Source: Fibrobacter sp. UWB13
GTDB lineage: Bacteria > Fibrobacterota > Fibrobacteria > Fibrobacterales > Fibrobacteraceae
NCBI RefSeq assembly: GCF_900177805.1
Contig: NZ_FXAX01000001.1
Coordinates: 124,001-188,000 of the forward strand
Direction: 5' to 3'
DNA: 64,000 nucleotides
Shown: one piece after another, positions 31,801 to 40,447 of the stretch
How the letters are laid out: each line of letters begins with the position of its first letter
Numbering within the stretch: the first letter of the stretch is position 1
Program-made: the position numbers and the translations under genes
The notes under the pieces: generated by a model
Told to the model about the DNA's origin: nothing
Database searches by the model: none
Seen by the model: only the letters and a program-made list of their open reading frames with translations

Positions 31801-34698
31801 ATGCGGTCTATTCCTTGTCTGGGCCTGCTGCTTGCCAGTTTAGCCTTTGCTTTGGATGTGGATTCGCTCCCGGTTTGGGATCCTTCAATTCTTGCAAAAA
31901 ATGGTTTGGAAAATGCGTCGGGCGCGACGAGTCTTGTCGTGACAAAGGATGCGCCGGAAGCATCGGATTCTTCGCATGCTGAAATCGAGACGCACGGCTA
32001 CAAGACGATGCAAGTGACTGTGGGTGATGGAGGTACGCAGGTCGATCAGGAATTGCGACTTTCGATTCAAGGGCGCCTCACGGATAGCGTTTATATTGAC
32101 GCTCTGTTGTCGGATGTGGACCGCAAGGCGGGCGACCAGACAACGGCAACTCTCCAGGATGTAGACCAAATTTATTTCCGCGTGGAATCTCCATATGCGA
32201 TGTTGCATTTAGGCGATTTGACATGGACGGATAATTCCATGGGGCTCACGTCGTTTAGCCGTTCAACGCTTGGTGCAATGGCGACGTTGCGTTATCATGG
32301 TTCCGAAGTCAGTGGTGCGTGGGGAACGGACGAGGTAACGCGTTATTCGCGGTCGTTTAGCGGTGTGCAGGGGCAGCGCGAAGGTTACCATTTAGATGAG
32401 GCGGGCGGATTTATTTCGGTGGTGCCGAATTCTGAAAAAGTCTGGTTGAATGGTGTAGAGCTTGTGCGTAATCGCGATTACGAAGTGAATTATGCGGGCG
32501 GTCTTTTGGACTTCAAAAACGGGATTATTCCAGGGACAGATGATGATGTCCGCGTGGAATATGATGCGTACTTGAACGATGATATTTATACGATGTACGC
32601 GGCTCGTGGTAGCTTGCGCCTTGAAAATGTTTTCTTTGATGTGGCTGGATTCCATTTGGAAAATGATGTGGACCGCATGCGGAAAAGTTCATTGGACAGT
32701 ACGGCGTATGAGCAGTTGAAAAATGATCGTGGCGGAGAATTGAAGGATTCGCTGGATCAGGATTTGCACCGCCCGAAAATGTCGGAACGCTTGGGAGCAC
32801 GCCTCCGCCTACAGGCGGAACATCGGTTTTACGCCGATGTCGAACTCGGGCTCAATCGCATGGACTCGAATACAGTTTCTAAAAATGTTGGTGGCCCGAG
32901 TGGGCGTGCGTTCAGATGGTTTGTGACGACTGATTCGACGCAGAACATGAATGCGTTTCCGGTAGCGCTCTTGGTCCATGGAAATTACGTTCAAGAGGGC
33001 TTTGCCATATCTGAATTTAGCGGTACTGAACGGGACTGGGATGCGTATGCGCTCCGCAATGAATGGGATTTGGATAGTGCGCTTTTGAAAGGCGACTTGC
33101 GCTATGATGAACTTGCGCTCCGGATTCGTTTAGGCAAGGACTGGTTTGGAACGGCTAAATGGGGTTACCGTCGTGGCGATGATGAACGCTGGAATTCTTC
33201 ACGGTCTCAATTCTCGCTTGTGCATCGCAACTTGAATGCAGCAAGTGAATTTACGGCAGCGTATGTATCGAGCTCGCAGGAAGTGGATCAGAAACGCTAT
33301 CAGGGGTCATTCTCTTCGGAATTTTTGCGCGGATTCTTTAGGCCGTTTGGCAGTGGCGATGTGCGCTATTCCGTGCGTGATTCTCTTGGCTACAAGACGG
33401 AGCGCGGTTATGCGAAGACTGCTGTTGGTGCAACTTTGAACGAAGACTTGTGGAATGTAAAGGAATCGGTCGGGACGCTTACCGTGCGCAAGCATGATAT
33501 CTCGGGGCGTTCCCGCGACGAAGACTGGCGCGATTCTGTGAGTTCTGTAACGTGGACGCAGTCGGCTGAAGCAAACTTTCGCAATTTCAACTTGTCACAT
33601 TTGTTGCAGTATTCACATGCGGTGACGGATTCGCTTGGCGCCTCGGATTCTTGGGTGGGCGACTTGACGACGAATTTTGGCGATGACGATATGGGTGTGC
33701 AAGGTTCTGTCACGTATAGTTTCGGGATGACTTCGGAGCAGACTTACACTGCCATTTATAAAGCAGTGGCGAAGGGAACGGGCGATGTGCGCTATGATAG
33801 CCTTACGGGAACGTTTATCGAAGGTGTCGATAACGGTGACTTTGTCTATGAAGGCATGGGGCGTAACGATTCCGTGGGTGCTGTCCTTTCGTCAAATGCG
33901 ACTTTTGAAGCTTCGCTGGAATGGAATCCGGGTGTTTCGCTGGGGATAACGCAAGGCTTGTTGCGTGATATTACGTTGAGTGCGTCTTTCCATTCAGAAG
34001 CGGAAGATACGACGGGCAAAAGGATTTATTTTCCGCCGATTTTGTCATCGAGCTTGCGGAGCGTAACGGCGGGAACTGTCTCGTGGGAAACGAGCCTTGC
34101 TTGGGATCATCCGTCGGGAGCTTCTGCCATGTACAGCCCGAGTGCAAGTTATGAAAAGAAGATGTCTTCTATTGGATATTATCAGGACATGTTCGATCAC
34201 AAACTGACGGCTGGATTTAAAATAAATGAAGACCATTACGTTGGTGTTGAAAATGTTTTAGAAACGGTCCGTTTGACGGCTCTGCAAAAATTGGACTGGA
34301 ACATTTGGGAAATTACCGGAAAATATATTTGGAAGTTGCCGGCTGGCTTTAGTTTGGAACCGCGTGTCCGTTATAGGGAAGGTTCGGGCGAAGATGATTT
34401 AAAATCAACGTTTGGAGCGCATCTCTGGGAAGAAGAACTTCGCGTTGGTTACGAGAGGGATGGTGTTGTCGACGGTCATATCTCATTTGCGTCCATACAA
34501 ATGGATCGTCACGACGGTACGATTCCGTATCAGATGATGTCTGGCTTTGGCGATGGCGTGACCTACAGGCTTGAAACGATGGTTTCGGTGGAAGTCAATG
34601 ATTTCCTGTCTCTTTCGCTCCGGTATATTTTGCGTTTTGGCGATGCCGAAGAAAATGTGTTCCAGAAACTTGCAAGCGAGGCGAAGGCGTTTTTCTAA
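31801..34698 (+). CDS. Large outer-membrane beta-barrel protein, unknown function
   Basis: 965 aa. Signal peptide (MRSIPCLGLLLASLAFA). After a region with LHLGDLTWTDNSMGL, the segment SGVQGQREGYHLDEAGGFISVVPNSEKVWLNGVELVRNRDYEVNYAGGLLDF resembles a pattern found in large SprA-like or surface barrel proteins (SExVxLNGxxLxRxxDYxxxYxxGxLxF). The rest is long amphipathic beta-strands ending LSLSLRYILRFG. Its stop overlaps the next start (TAATG). I cannot name the family with confidence; it could be a secretion or adhesion barrel coupled to the MglA-like GTPase. Confidence 0.7.
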   Translation: MRSIPCLGLLLASLAFALDVDSLPVWDPSILAKNGLENASGATSLVVTKDAPEASDSSHAEIETHGYKTMQVTVGDGGTQVDQELRLSIQGRLTDSVYIDALLSDVDRKAGDQTTATLQDVDQIYFRVESPYAMLHLGDLTWTDNSMGLTSFSRSTLGAMATLRYHGSEVSGAWGTDEVTRYSRSFSGVQGQREGYHLDEAGGFISVVPNSEKVWLNGVELVRNRDYEVNYAGGLLDFKNGIIPGTDDDVRVEYDAYLNDDIYTMYAARGSLRLENVFFDVAGFHLENDVDRMRKSSLDSTAYEQLKNDRGGELKDSLDQDLHRPKMSERLGARLRLQAEHRFYADVELGLNRMDSNTVSKNVGGPSGRAFRWFVTTDSTQNMNAFPVALLVHGNYVQEGFAISEFSGTERDWDAYALRNEWDLDSALLKGDLRYDELALRIRLGKDWFGTAKWGYRRGDDERWNSSRSQFSLVHRNLNAASEFTAAYVSSSQEVDQKRYQGSFSSEFLRGFFRPFGSGDVRYSVRDSLGYKTERGYAKTAVGATLNEDLWNVKESVGTLTVRKHDISGRSRDEDWRDSVSSVTWTQSAEANFRNFNLSHLLQYSHAVTDSLGASDSWVGDLTTNFGDDDMGVQGSVTYSFGMTSEQTYTAIYKAVAKGTGDVRYDSLTGTFIEGVDNGDFVYEGMGRNDSVGAVLSSNATFEASLEWNPGVSLGITQGLLRDITLSASFHSEAEDTTGKRIYFPPILSSSLRSVTAGTVSWETSLAWDHPSGASAMYSPSASYEKKMSSIGYYQDMFDHKLTAGFKINEDHYVGVENVLETVRLTALQKLDWNIWEITGKYIWKLPAGFSLEPRVRYREGSGEDDLKSTFGAHLWEEELRVGYERDGVVDGHISFASIQMDRHDGTIPYQMMSGFGDGVTYRLETMVSVEVNDFLSLSLRYILRFGDAEENVFQKLASEAKAFF

Positions 34699-34728
34699 TG
34701 AAAAATGAAGAATTAAAAGTGAAGAATG
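34698..34728. repeat. Heptad repeat overlapping the start codon of the Omp85-like gene
   Basis: ATGAAAA, ATGAAGA, ATTAAAA, GTGAAGA, then ATG: exact 7-bp periodicity from the start codon. Confidence 0.65.
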
Positions 34729-36098
34729 GACGGTACGTCGCTTTTGTTGTGCTTCTGCTGGGAGCGGCTTTGAACCTGTGCTTTGCTTCGACGTGTCGTA
34801 TAGAACGCGTGGAATGGAATGGCGACCATAGCGAATTTGAAGAGCTTTCGATGAGTGTTATTGTGGGCGCTCCGTGCGATTCTTGGCGGGGGGCGAAACA
34901 TAAATTGTTGCGCTATTACGAAGACCGTGGTTTTGTTGGGGCTTCGTTACAGGTTCATGTAGATAGTGCGGGGGTGGCGCATTGCAAGTTTGAACGCGGT
35001 AGTGCGTGGGTGTGGGCGGAACCAGAAAATCTTGATTCTGGTGCGACGGAAATCGATGTCTTTAGGCGATTGACGGGACTTGAAATTGGCGAAAAAGTTT
35101 CACTTTCTGATTTGGAACGCTCGGAGCGTAGGCTCTTGCGATTGGGCTATTACGAGCAGACGGCGGGAGTGCGCTTGTTCCGCGATCCGGTGCGCAACCG
35201 CATTATCCCGGCGTATTCCATGAGGGCGACTCCGATTTCTGCGGCAGAAGGATTCCTCACGTATTCGAGCGATGAAAATGTCTGGGAAGGCAACATCAAT
35301 CTTGCTTTGTACAATATCTTGGGCACGGGGCGCGATTTGCAATTGGAGGGCAATTCGCAGAATGATTCTCGGCGGTTGGAAGGCTCGTATCGCGAACGCT
35401 TTATCTTTGGGACCGCTTGGGATGTTGTTGTTCGCGGGTTCTTTGAGGATGATTCGCTGTCGCGCGATTCGCGTTTGGAACTTGGCGTGTCGCGAAATGT
35501 GGGCTTTAACTTTGATGTGGCGGTATTCGTGGGTATTGGCAATGACGAGAAAAGCTCGACGCTGGAGCTTTCGTACATTTCGTTTGACCGAAGCGTTTTG
35601 CCTCGAAGCGGAACGTCGTTTGATCTGTCGCTTGCGTGGATGATGGATCGCCCGGATTCACTCGATAGCTATTTGCGTCTGCAGTCGTCGCTTGTGTACT
35701 ATTTGCCGTTGTGGAAGAACTTTATTGTGCGCTACTCGGCAGCGGCTGGCGCTATGCTCCCGTCGGGTGGTGCGTTTGCGCGTGAGGACTTGTTTAGCTT
35801 GGGCGGCATCAATTCGTTCAAGGGGATGATGTATGGCTTTATGCGGACGCGTGCGTACGGATTTTCGCAGGCGGCGCTTTTATGGCAAGATGGCTACGAT
35901 TTGTCGATTGAGCTTTTCTACCAGCCGGGGCTTTATAGGCGGATGAAGCCGTTCCATGGGTGGGCGCGCGAGCACGATTATGGCATCGGGTTTACGCAGT
36001 ACCGCAAGTCTTGGAGCTTTAGCATTTACTATGCGCTCCGCAATGGGTGCGATTATCTGGATGGTGTGCTGGGCTTTGGCGTGAAGACGCTGTTTTAG
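34698..36098 (+). CDS. Omp85/BamA-TamA-like outer-membrane protein
   Basis: 466 aa. Residues 30-175 look like POTRA domains (CRIERVEWNGDHSEFEEL, LRYYEDRGFVGASLQVHVDSAGV, LERSERRLLRLGYYEQTAGVRLF). The C-terminal barrel has the Omp85 lid-like motif LFSLGGINSFKGM in place of the usual RGF and ends GFGVKTLF with terminal Phe. Such proteins insert or export outer-membrane proteins. The first 11 residues (MKNEELKVKNG) are encoded by 7-bp repeats, and the hydrophobic signal sequence starts only afterwards. The 3' end is duplicated 243 bp downstream. Confidence 0.75.
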   Translation: MKNEELKVKNGRYVAFVVLLLGAALNLCFASTCRIERVEWNGDHSEFEELSMSVIVGAPCDSWRGAKHKLLRYYEDRGFVGASLQVHVDSAGVAHCKFERGSAWVWAEPENLDSGATEIDVFRRLTGLEIGEKVSLSDLERSERRLLRLGYYEQTAGVRLFRDPVRNRIIPAYSMRATPISAAEGFLTYSSDENVWEGNINLALYNILGTGRDLQLEGNSQNDSRRLEGSYRERFIFGTAWDVVVRGFFEDDSLSRDSRLELGVSRNVGFNFDVAVFVGIGNDEKSSTLELSYISFDRSVLPRSGTSFDLSLAWMMDRPDSLDSYLRLQSSLVYYLPLWKNFIVRYSAAAGAMLPSGGAFAREDLFSLGGINSFKGMMYGFMRTRAYGFSQAALLWQDGYDLSIELFYQPGLYRRMKPFHGWAREHDYGIGFTQYRKSWSFSIYYALRNGCDYLDGVLGFGVKTLF

Positions 36099-36123
36099 AA
36101 AAAAGCTTTTGAGAAAAGCAAAA
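36041..36123. repeat. Direct repeat, copy 1 (end of the Omp85-like gene)
   Basis: Contains the last 19 codons, stop and terminator-like hairpin of the Omp85-like gene. Matches 36284-36365 at an offset of 243 bp with very few differences. Confidence 0.85.
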
Positions 36124-36283
36124 AAAGTACGTCATGCGGGCGGGGCCCCAGCTCGGAGTTGCGAAGGCCGCACGGGCCCCTCCCTGCACCCTCCCCATCC
36201 TTGGCCGACGCTATGTTCTCACTCTGTTAATCATTCGGTTCTTTTTTATAGAACATCTCACTAACAGCAATAATAATTGCATC
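36124..36283. other. GC-rich spacer between the two direct repeats
   Basis: A strikingly GC-rich block (GGGGCCC and GGGCCCC arms around a TGCG...CGCA hairpin), then a C-rich tract and an AT-rich part with GTTC...GAAC. No convincing gene. Could be a separate dispersed repeat. Confidence 0.5.
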
Positions 36284-36365
36284 CAATATGTGCGATTATC
36301 TGGATGGTGTGCTGGGCTTTGGCGTGAAGACGCTGTTCTAGAAAAAGCGTCTTGAAAACGCAAAA
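36284..36365 (+). pseudogene. Direct repeat, copy 2: orphan 3' end of the Omp85-like gene
   Basis: Encodes the residues CDYLDGVLGFGVKTLF and a stop with no upstream gene body. A hairpin GCGT...ACGC follows the stop. Ends where the minus-strand lipoprotein gene ends. Confidence 0.8.
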
Positions 36366-36950
36366 CTAGAGTCGCGGAACGCGGACTTTGTCGCCGGCGT
36401 TGAGGTGCTCGAGCATGACGCCCGGATTCACGGACTGGAGAGCCGAGAGCACGTAGAAGCGGGGGAGGTTTTGTGCGCCTGCACCATACGTTCTGCGGAG
36501 CAACTTGAACAGGTCTTCGCCATCGTTAGCGGAAACGACCTTGTAAAGGCTCTTGTTCGAAGGGTCGGACTGCAAGGCGGAGAGCGCATTCGAGAACTTG
36601 GCGACGAAATTTTCTGCGTTGTTGCTCGGCTTGGAGGCTTCTGCAGCTTGCTTGACCTGTTTCGGCGGTTTGCTCAGCCCGGATTTGCGGCTTGTGCTCT
36701 TTCCGGTGACGGACGGCGGGAGCTTGAATGTAGGTGCCTTGAACGCGTTCATCTTGAGGCTCACGTCGGCGGTATCTTTGCCCTTTTTGACCGGTTCGAG
36801 CTTCAAAATGGAGTCCAACGAGGCGATGTAGTTGCTGTCGGGCCATTCTTCGAGCACCATGCGTTTGTTCACCTCGACGATTTTGGCAGTCGGGTGGTCG
36901 TTTCCGCAGGCAATCAAAAGCAAAGAACTGAGCAACAATAAAGATTTCAT
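36366..36950 (-). CDS. Lipoprotein with a LysM-like C-terminus
   Basis: 194 aa. ATG at 36950 chosen; it gives a lipoprotein signal (MKSLLLLSSLLLIAC, Cys15). The middle is Lys/Pro/Ser-rich and probably disordered. The C-terminal 55 residues (LFKLLRRTYGAGAQNLPRFYVLSALQSVNPGVMLEHLNAGDKVRVPRL) resemble the end of a LysM-type peptidoglycan-binding module (NPG...L..GDKVRVP). Function unknown; its position beside the duplicated 3' end may be accidental. Confidence 0.65.
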   Translation of the reverse strand: MKSLLLLSSLLLIACGNDHPTAKIVEVNKRMVLEEWPDSNYIASLDSILKLEPVKKGKDTADVSLKMNAFKAPTFKLPPSVTGKSTSRKSGLSKPPKQVKQAAEASKPSNNAENFVAKFSNALSALQSDPSNKSLYKVVSANDGEDLFKLLRRTYGAGAQNLPRFYVLSALQSVNPGVMLEHLNAGDKVRVPRL

Positions 36951-36982
36951 GCTATAAAAAATACTAAAAATGAGGTTGCAAC

Positions 36983-37011
36983 TTGCCAAAATCCTAAAAA
37001 ACAACTAAATT
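36983..37011 (+). promoter_or_regulatory. Promoter of rpmE2
   Basis: TTGCCA (36983-36988), 17-bp spacer, TAAATT (37006-37011). Confidence 0.6.
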
Positions 37012-37048
37012 TTAGGCTCTCAACAATTACTTCACAGGAAGTTTTATA

Positions 37049-37357
37049 ATGAAAGAAGGTATCCACCCTAATTATCAACCGGTCGTGTTCGTCGATGCGA
37101 ATACGGGTAAAGAATACATCACCCGCTCCACGAAGTCTTCCGCCGAAAAGAAGACTATCGATGGTGTTGAATATAGCGTAATTTCTTTGGAAATTACGGC
37201 TGATACCCATCCGTTCTGGACGGGCAAGCAGCATCGCGTGGATACGGCTGGCCGTATCGACAGCTTCAACAAGCGCTATGGCGGCGGTGCTAACATCACC
37301 TCTGCAAAGCGTAAGACTCGCAAGGCTGCTCCGGTCAAGGCTGAAGAAGAAGCTTAA
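37049..37357 (+). CDS. rpmE2: 50S ribosomal protein L31, type B
   Basis: 102 aa. MKEGIHPNYQPVVFVDANTGKEYITRST and HPFWTGKQHRVDTAGRIDSFNKRYG identify L31. The zinc-binding Cys residues of type A are absent, hence type B, with a Lys/Ala/Glu-rich tail. AGGAAG precedes the ATG. Own promoter and terminator. In other bacteria type B replaces type A under zinc limitation; no Zur-like site is evident here. Confidence 0.93.
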   Translation: MKEGIHPNYQPVVFVDANTGKEYITRSTKSSAEKKTIDGVEYSVISLEITADTHPFWTGKQHRVDTAGRIDSFNKRYGGGANITSAKRKTRKAAPVKAEEEA

Positions 37358-37374
37358 TCTTCTTAAATTTTGGG

Positions 37375-37398
37375 GCCTCCCTAACTAGGGAGGCTTTT
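37375..37398 (+). terminator. Terminator of rpmE2
   Basis: GCCTCCC-TAACTA-GGGAGGC then TTTTCT. Confidence 0.85.
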
Positions 37399-37424
37399 CT
37401 CTTATTAACCCTAGAGGACGCAAA

Positions 37425-38330
37425 ATGAAAAAGAAACTTAGCATTTGTGCCGCTGCCATCATCGCTCTCGCTATGACTGGTTGCGAAAACGGTAAGACTG
37501 GTACTATCGAAGGTGAAGTCCGTGATGCATTCACCAACAAGCCGTTGGAAATGCCGACTGTCGGTATGGACTCCACGATTTACACCACTCTTTCCAAGAA
37601 GTACGAATTTAATCAGGAACTCCGTAAGGGTAAGTTTAAGTTTGTCAAGGTTCCGGTTGGCGCCTATAGAGTTTATGCGGGTCGCTCCAAGTACGTGAAG
37701 ACCCGTATGAAGATTGAAACGACGGAACAGAATCCGAACGCTTCTCTCGTTCTTTACATCTACAGCGCCCAGGTTGATCCGGGTCTGTACCAGGGTACTC
37801 CGGAAGGTCCGCTCAAGATTGATAACAAGTGGGTTGTCTACTCCACGAACTGCAACGAATCCATCGCTGGTTACCGCTTGACCATGCCGCAGCAGCAGGC
37901 TGGTGATGCAAAGGCAAGCCTTGCTGAAAAGATTGGCGCCAAGAAGAAAGGCAAGAAGGGCAAGAAGGCTAAGAAGGCCGCCGCTCCGGCAGCTGTTACT
38001 TCTGCCGTAACGAACCTCCCGGATCCGCGCGTCGTCGATGGCAAGCTCGAAGTGTTCTACCACAACTCTTCTTCCGTGTCTACCGCAATCACTGCTAAGA
38101 CCTATCCGGCAGTTGTTGCTCCGATCGCATCTCACAAGGACTGCAAGGGCTTTGGCGAAGGCGAAACGAAGGGCGTGTTCCCGGTCAAGGACAAGGCAAC
38201 CGATCTCAAGGTCGAATACGTTGCTGAAAACCTCTTCAAGATTACCGGCAACCTCCCGAAGGGCAAGCAGATTATTCAGCTCTCCCAGGACGGAAAGACT
38301 CTCCAGACCTACTATTTCGAAGCTAAGTAA
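37425..38330 (+). CDS. Predicted abundant lipoprotein
   Basis: 301 aa. Lipoprotein signal with lipobox AMTGC (Cys20). Residues 27-110 (GTIEGEVRDAFTNKPLEMPTVGMD, FVKVPVGAYRVYAGRSKYV) resemble a carboxypeptidase-regulatory-like beta-sandwich. A Lys/Gly-rich segment (KKKGKKGKKAKKAA) follows, then a second beta-domain. The codon usage is as biased as in ribosomal genes (few rare codons), suggesting high expression. Its own terminator follows. Function unknown. Confidence 0.7.
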   Translation: MKKKLSICAAAIIALAMTGCENGKTGTIEGEVRDAFTNKPLEMPTVGMDSTIYTTLSKKYEFNQELRKGKFKFVKVPVGAYRVYAGRSKYVKTRMKIETTEQNPNASLVLYIYSAQVDPGLYQGTPEGPLKIDNKWVVYSTNCNESIAGYRLTMPQQQAGDAKASLAEKIGAKKKGKKGKKAKKAAAPAAVTSAVTNLPDPRVVDGKLEVFYHNSSSVSTAITAKTYPAVVAPIASHKDCKGFGEGETKGVFPVKDKATDLKVEYVAENLFKITGNLPKGKQIIQLSQDGKTLQTYYFEAK

Positions 38331-38355
38331 TTCGGAATACGTTTGAAATTAAAAG

Positions 38356-38386
38356 ACGCTCGGTTCTTGGAACCGGGCGTTTTTTG
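38356..38386 (+). terminator. Terminator of the 37425-38330 lipoprotein gene
   Basis: ACGCTCGGTT-CTTGG-AACCGGGCGT then TTTTTTG. Confidence 0.85.
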
Positions 38387-38423
38387 TTTTTATTGGTTAT
38401 GGGGACGGGGAGACATTGTAATA

Positions 38424-39500
38424 TTATGCTCCAGCAGCCTCTAATCGCTGCACATGGCAGTAGGCGAGCTCTTTTGTTTTCTCGTCTCTGAGGTGCAGGC
38501 TGGAGCCTTCGCAGTATCGCCAGTACTTGCAGGTCTTGCAGTCGCCTATTTTAGCCCAACTGCGGTCGCGCATCACCTGATAGCGGTTTTGCCACACGTC
38601 CCAGAGGTCGTCTTTGTAGATGTTGCCTTGGATGTAGTCGCCGCGCAAGCTCGGGCATGCCGAGATGCTTCCGTCGCAAAGCACGGAAGAGACGTTTACG
38701 CCGGCGCGGCAGAAGAACGGGTAATTGCGAGCGTCTTTCTCGTAACTGCCGAGGAATCCTTCGCAGCCATAATTCACGTTGATCACGTTCATCGATTTTA
38801 CTTCGCGGATGAAGTCGAACACTTGGCGGAATTCCTGGTTCGTAAGTTGGAACAGCGGATTGTCCTTGGCGCGACCCTTCGGGAACACGGTTGCAATGCG
38901 CCAGCGCTTCACGCCGATTTTCAAAAGCAAGTCGAGAATTTTCGGGAGTTCCTTCAGGTTTTCGCGGTTCACGCAGGTCATCACGTCGAAGGTGAGCCCT
39001 TGCGTGTGGGCGGCCATGTCGATGGCGCGCAGCGCGCGTTCAAAGCTATGCGGGTCGCCGCGGAAATGGTTGTGGTTTGCTTCGAGACCGTCAAGACTGA
39101 TGGTAAGTGAGCGCAGCCCTGCGTTCAGGAGGCGCGAGTAGCGTTCGGGAGTCATCGCAAGACCGTTCGTGACCATGCCCCAGGGGTAGCCGCGTTTCTT
39201 GATTTCTTGGCCACATTCTTCGAGGTCCGGGCGCATCAACGGTTCGCCGCCGGTTATGACCACGATAAAGTGCTTCGGGTCGATGTGCGGGGCGAGCTTG
39301 TCGAGCACGTTCATAAAATCTTCGCGGGGCATGTCGGGGATGGCGTCCTTGACGCAGTCGCTACCGCAGTGCAAGCAATGCAAGTTGCAGCGGAGTGTGC
39401 ATTCCCAGAAAAAGTACGTGAGCGGGTGCGCCTTGATTTCGTTGTGGCGGTAAAGACGATAAGCTTCGAGAGCGAGTTTCTTTTTAAGCGAAAGTTGCAT
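38424..39500 (-). CDS. Radical SAM/SPASM enzyme of a lipoprotein-modification operon
   Basis: 358 aa; ATG at 39500 with AGGA upstream. ECTLRCNLHCLHC gives CxxxCxxC at C38, C42 and C45. GGEPLMRPDL, TNGLAM and ISLDG follow the radical SAM fold. The C-terminal SPASM region has C-rich elements (FFCRAGVN, SISACPSL, GDCKTCKYWRYCEGSS, AYCHVQ) for auxiliary clusters. It resembles the rSAM/lipoprotein-system family I know as TIGR04133, recalled from memory. It is last in an operon of three YGV-motif lipoproteins, 5 nt after the third, so they are its likely substrates. Confidence 0.85.
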   Translation of the reverse strand: MQLSLKKKLALEAYRLYRHNEIKAHPLTYFFWECTLRCNLHCLHCGSDCVKDAIPDMPREDFMNVLDKLAPHIDPKHFIVVITGGEPLMRPDLEECGQEIKKRGYPWGMVTNGLAMTPERYSRLLNAGLRSLTISLDGLEANHNHFRGDPHSFERALRAIDMAAHTQGLTFDVMTCVNRENLKELPKILDLLLKIGVKRWRIATVFPKGRAKDNPLFQLTNQEFRQVFDFIREVKSMNVINVNYGCEGFLGSYEKDARNYPFFCRAGVNVSSVLCDGSISACPSLRGDYIQGNIYKDDLWDVWQNRYQVMRDRSWAKIGDCKTCKYWRYCEGSSLHLRDEKTKELAYCHVQRLEAAGA

Positions 39501-39505
39501 AAATC

Positions 39506-40447
39506 CTAATAATTTTCTTTGGTGTAATATTTCTTGTTGAATTCGTTTCTGGTGTAGGTTGTTTTTTCGCCTTGCTTGTCGGTGCAAACCATATTGGTGT
39601 CGCCTTCGGTTCTGCGGCAAGTGACTCCGTCATTGCAGGTGTATTTATAAGTGCATTTTGAATCTACACCGTATTCGGGGCACATGGCGTCAAGATCGCA
39701 AACCGTCAGATCCGTGTTTGGGTTTGATGTTGCAAGGCATTCTTTGACGGTCTGCTCGATTTCTTTTAACTTGTCTTCGTAAATCTTTTGGCATTCCTCG
39801 TCAAGCGCGGGCTTGTTCTTTTCCCATTCATCTTTCATTTTCAGGTAATCGAGGTATTCCTGTGTGGGACGGGTAGTGCCGTCGCTGCAAACTTCGTCTT
39901 TGTGGAGTCTGACCGGAGCACCGTATAGCGCAACAAACATGTCGAGTTCCTGGCGCAAATTGGCAAGGCACTGCGGGACTGTTTGCAATGTATTTGAAAT
40001 GCTGTCGATTTTGCTAACGCTTGCGTGCTTTGCTTTTTCTTCAGCGTTCATCTTGGCAATATCGGCTGAATAACTCGGCGGGTAATACGATACAGTCGAA
40101 TCGCCGGGCGCGCAAGTTACTTCGCCGGCACTGGAGCTTGAATTTGCCAATTCGGAACTAGACGAAGATATGGCTTCGCTGGAACTTGACGAAACGCTTT
40201 CGCTGGAACTAGATTCGACGACGCTGCTGGAGCTTGGCACGTTAATCTCTGATGAACTGCTTGTTTCTGCTTCAGATGAGCTGTTTGCGAGTGCGTCAGA
40301 AGAACTGCTCTGTTCGAATTCGCCACAACCTTCTGGCGGGCAGTATACTCCATACAGGGGTTGTGCGTCGTCTACGTAGTGACACCCCGCCCAAAAGAAG
40401 GCGGTAGTCGTGAGTAAAAGATTTTTCCAATGCTTGCGAATGTTCAT
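39506..40447 (-). CDS. YGV-motif lipoprotein 3 (radical SAM partner)
   Basis: 313 aa. Leader MNIRKHWKNLLLTTTAFFWAGC with lipid Cys22, nearly the same as in the two upstream genes. The mature N-terminus has LYGVY, then about 70 residues of Ser-rich linker. A helical Glu/Lys domain with LYGAP follows, and the C-terminus has PEYGVD, eight Cys and TTYTRNEFNKKYY. Expected on the outer membrane or cell surface. The start overlaps the previous stop (ATGA). Confidence 0.8.
   Translation of the reverse strand: MNIRKHWKNLLLTTTAFFWAGCHYVDDAQPLYGVYCPPEGCGEFEQSSSSDALANSSSEAETSSSSEINVPSSSSVVESSSSESVSSSSSEAISSSSSELANSSSSAGEVTCAPGDSTVSYYPPSYSADIAKMNAEEKAKHASVSKIDSISNTLQTVPQCLANLRQELDMFVALYGAPVRLHKDEVCSDGTTRPTQEYLDYLKMKDEWEKNKPALDEECQKIYEDKLKEIEQTVKECLATSNPNTDLTVCDLDAMCPEYGVDSKCTYKYTCNDGVTCRRTEGDTNMVCTDKQGEKTTYTRNEFNKKYYTKENY

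Noticed and set aside
36134-36355. Small plus-strand frame in the duplicated region
   Set aside because: Spans the GC-rich spacer and repeat junction, no SD and no recognisable protein.
37049-37357. Zinc-binding (type A) L31
   Set aside because: The four Cys ligands are missing; the protein is type B.
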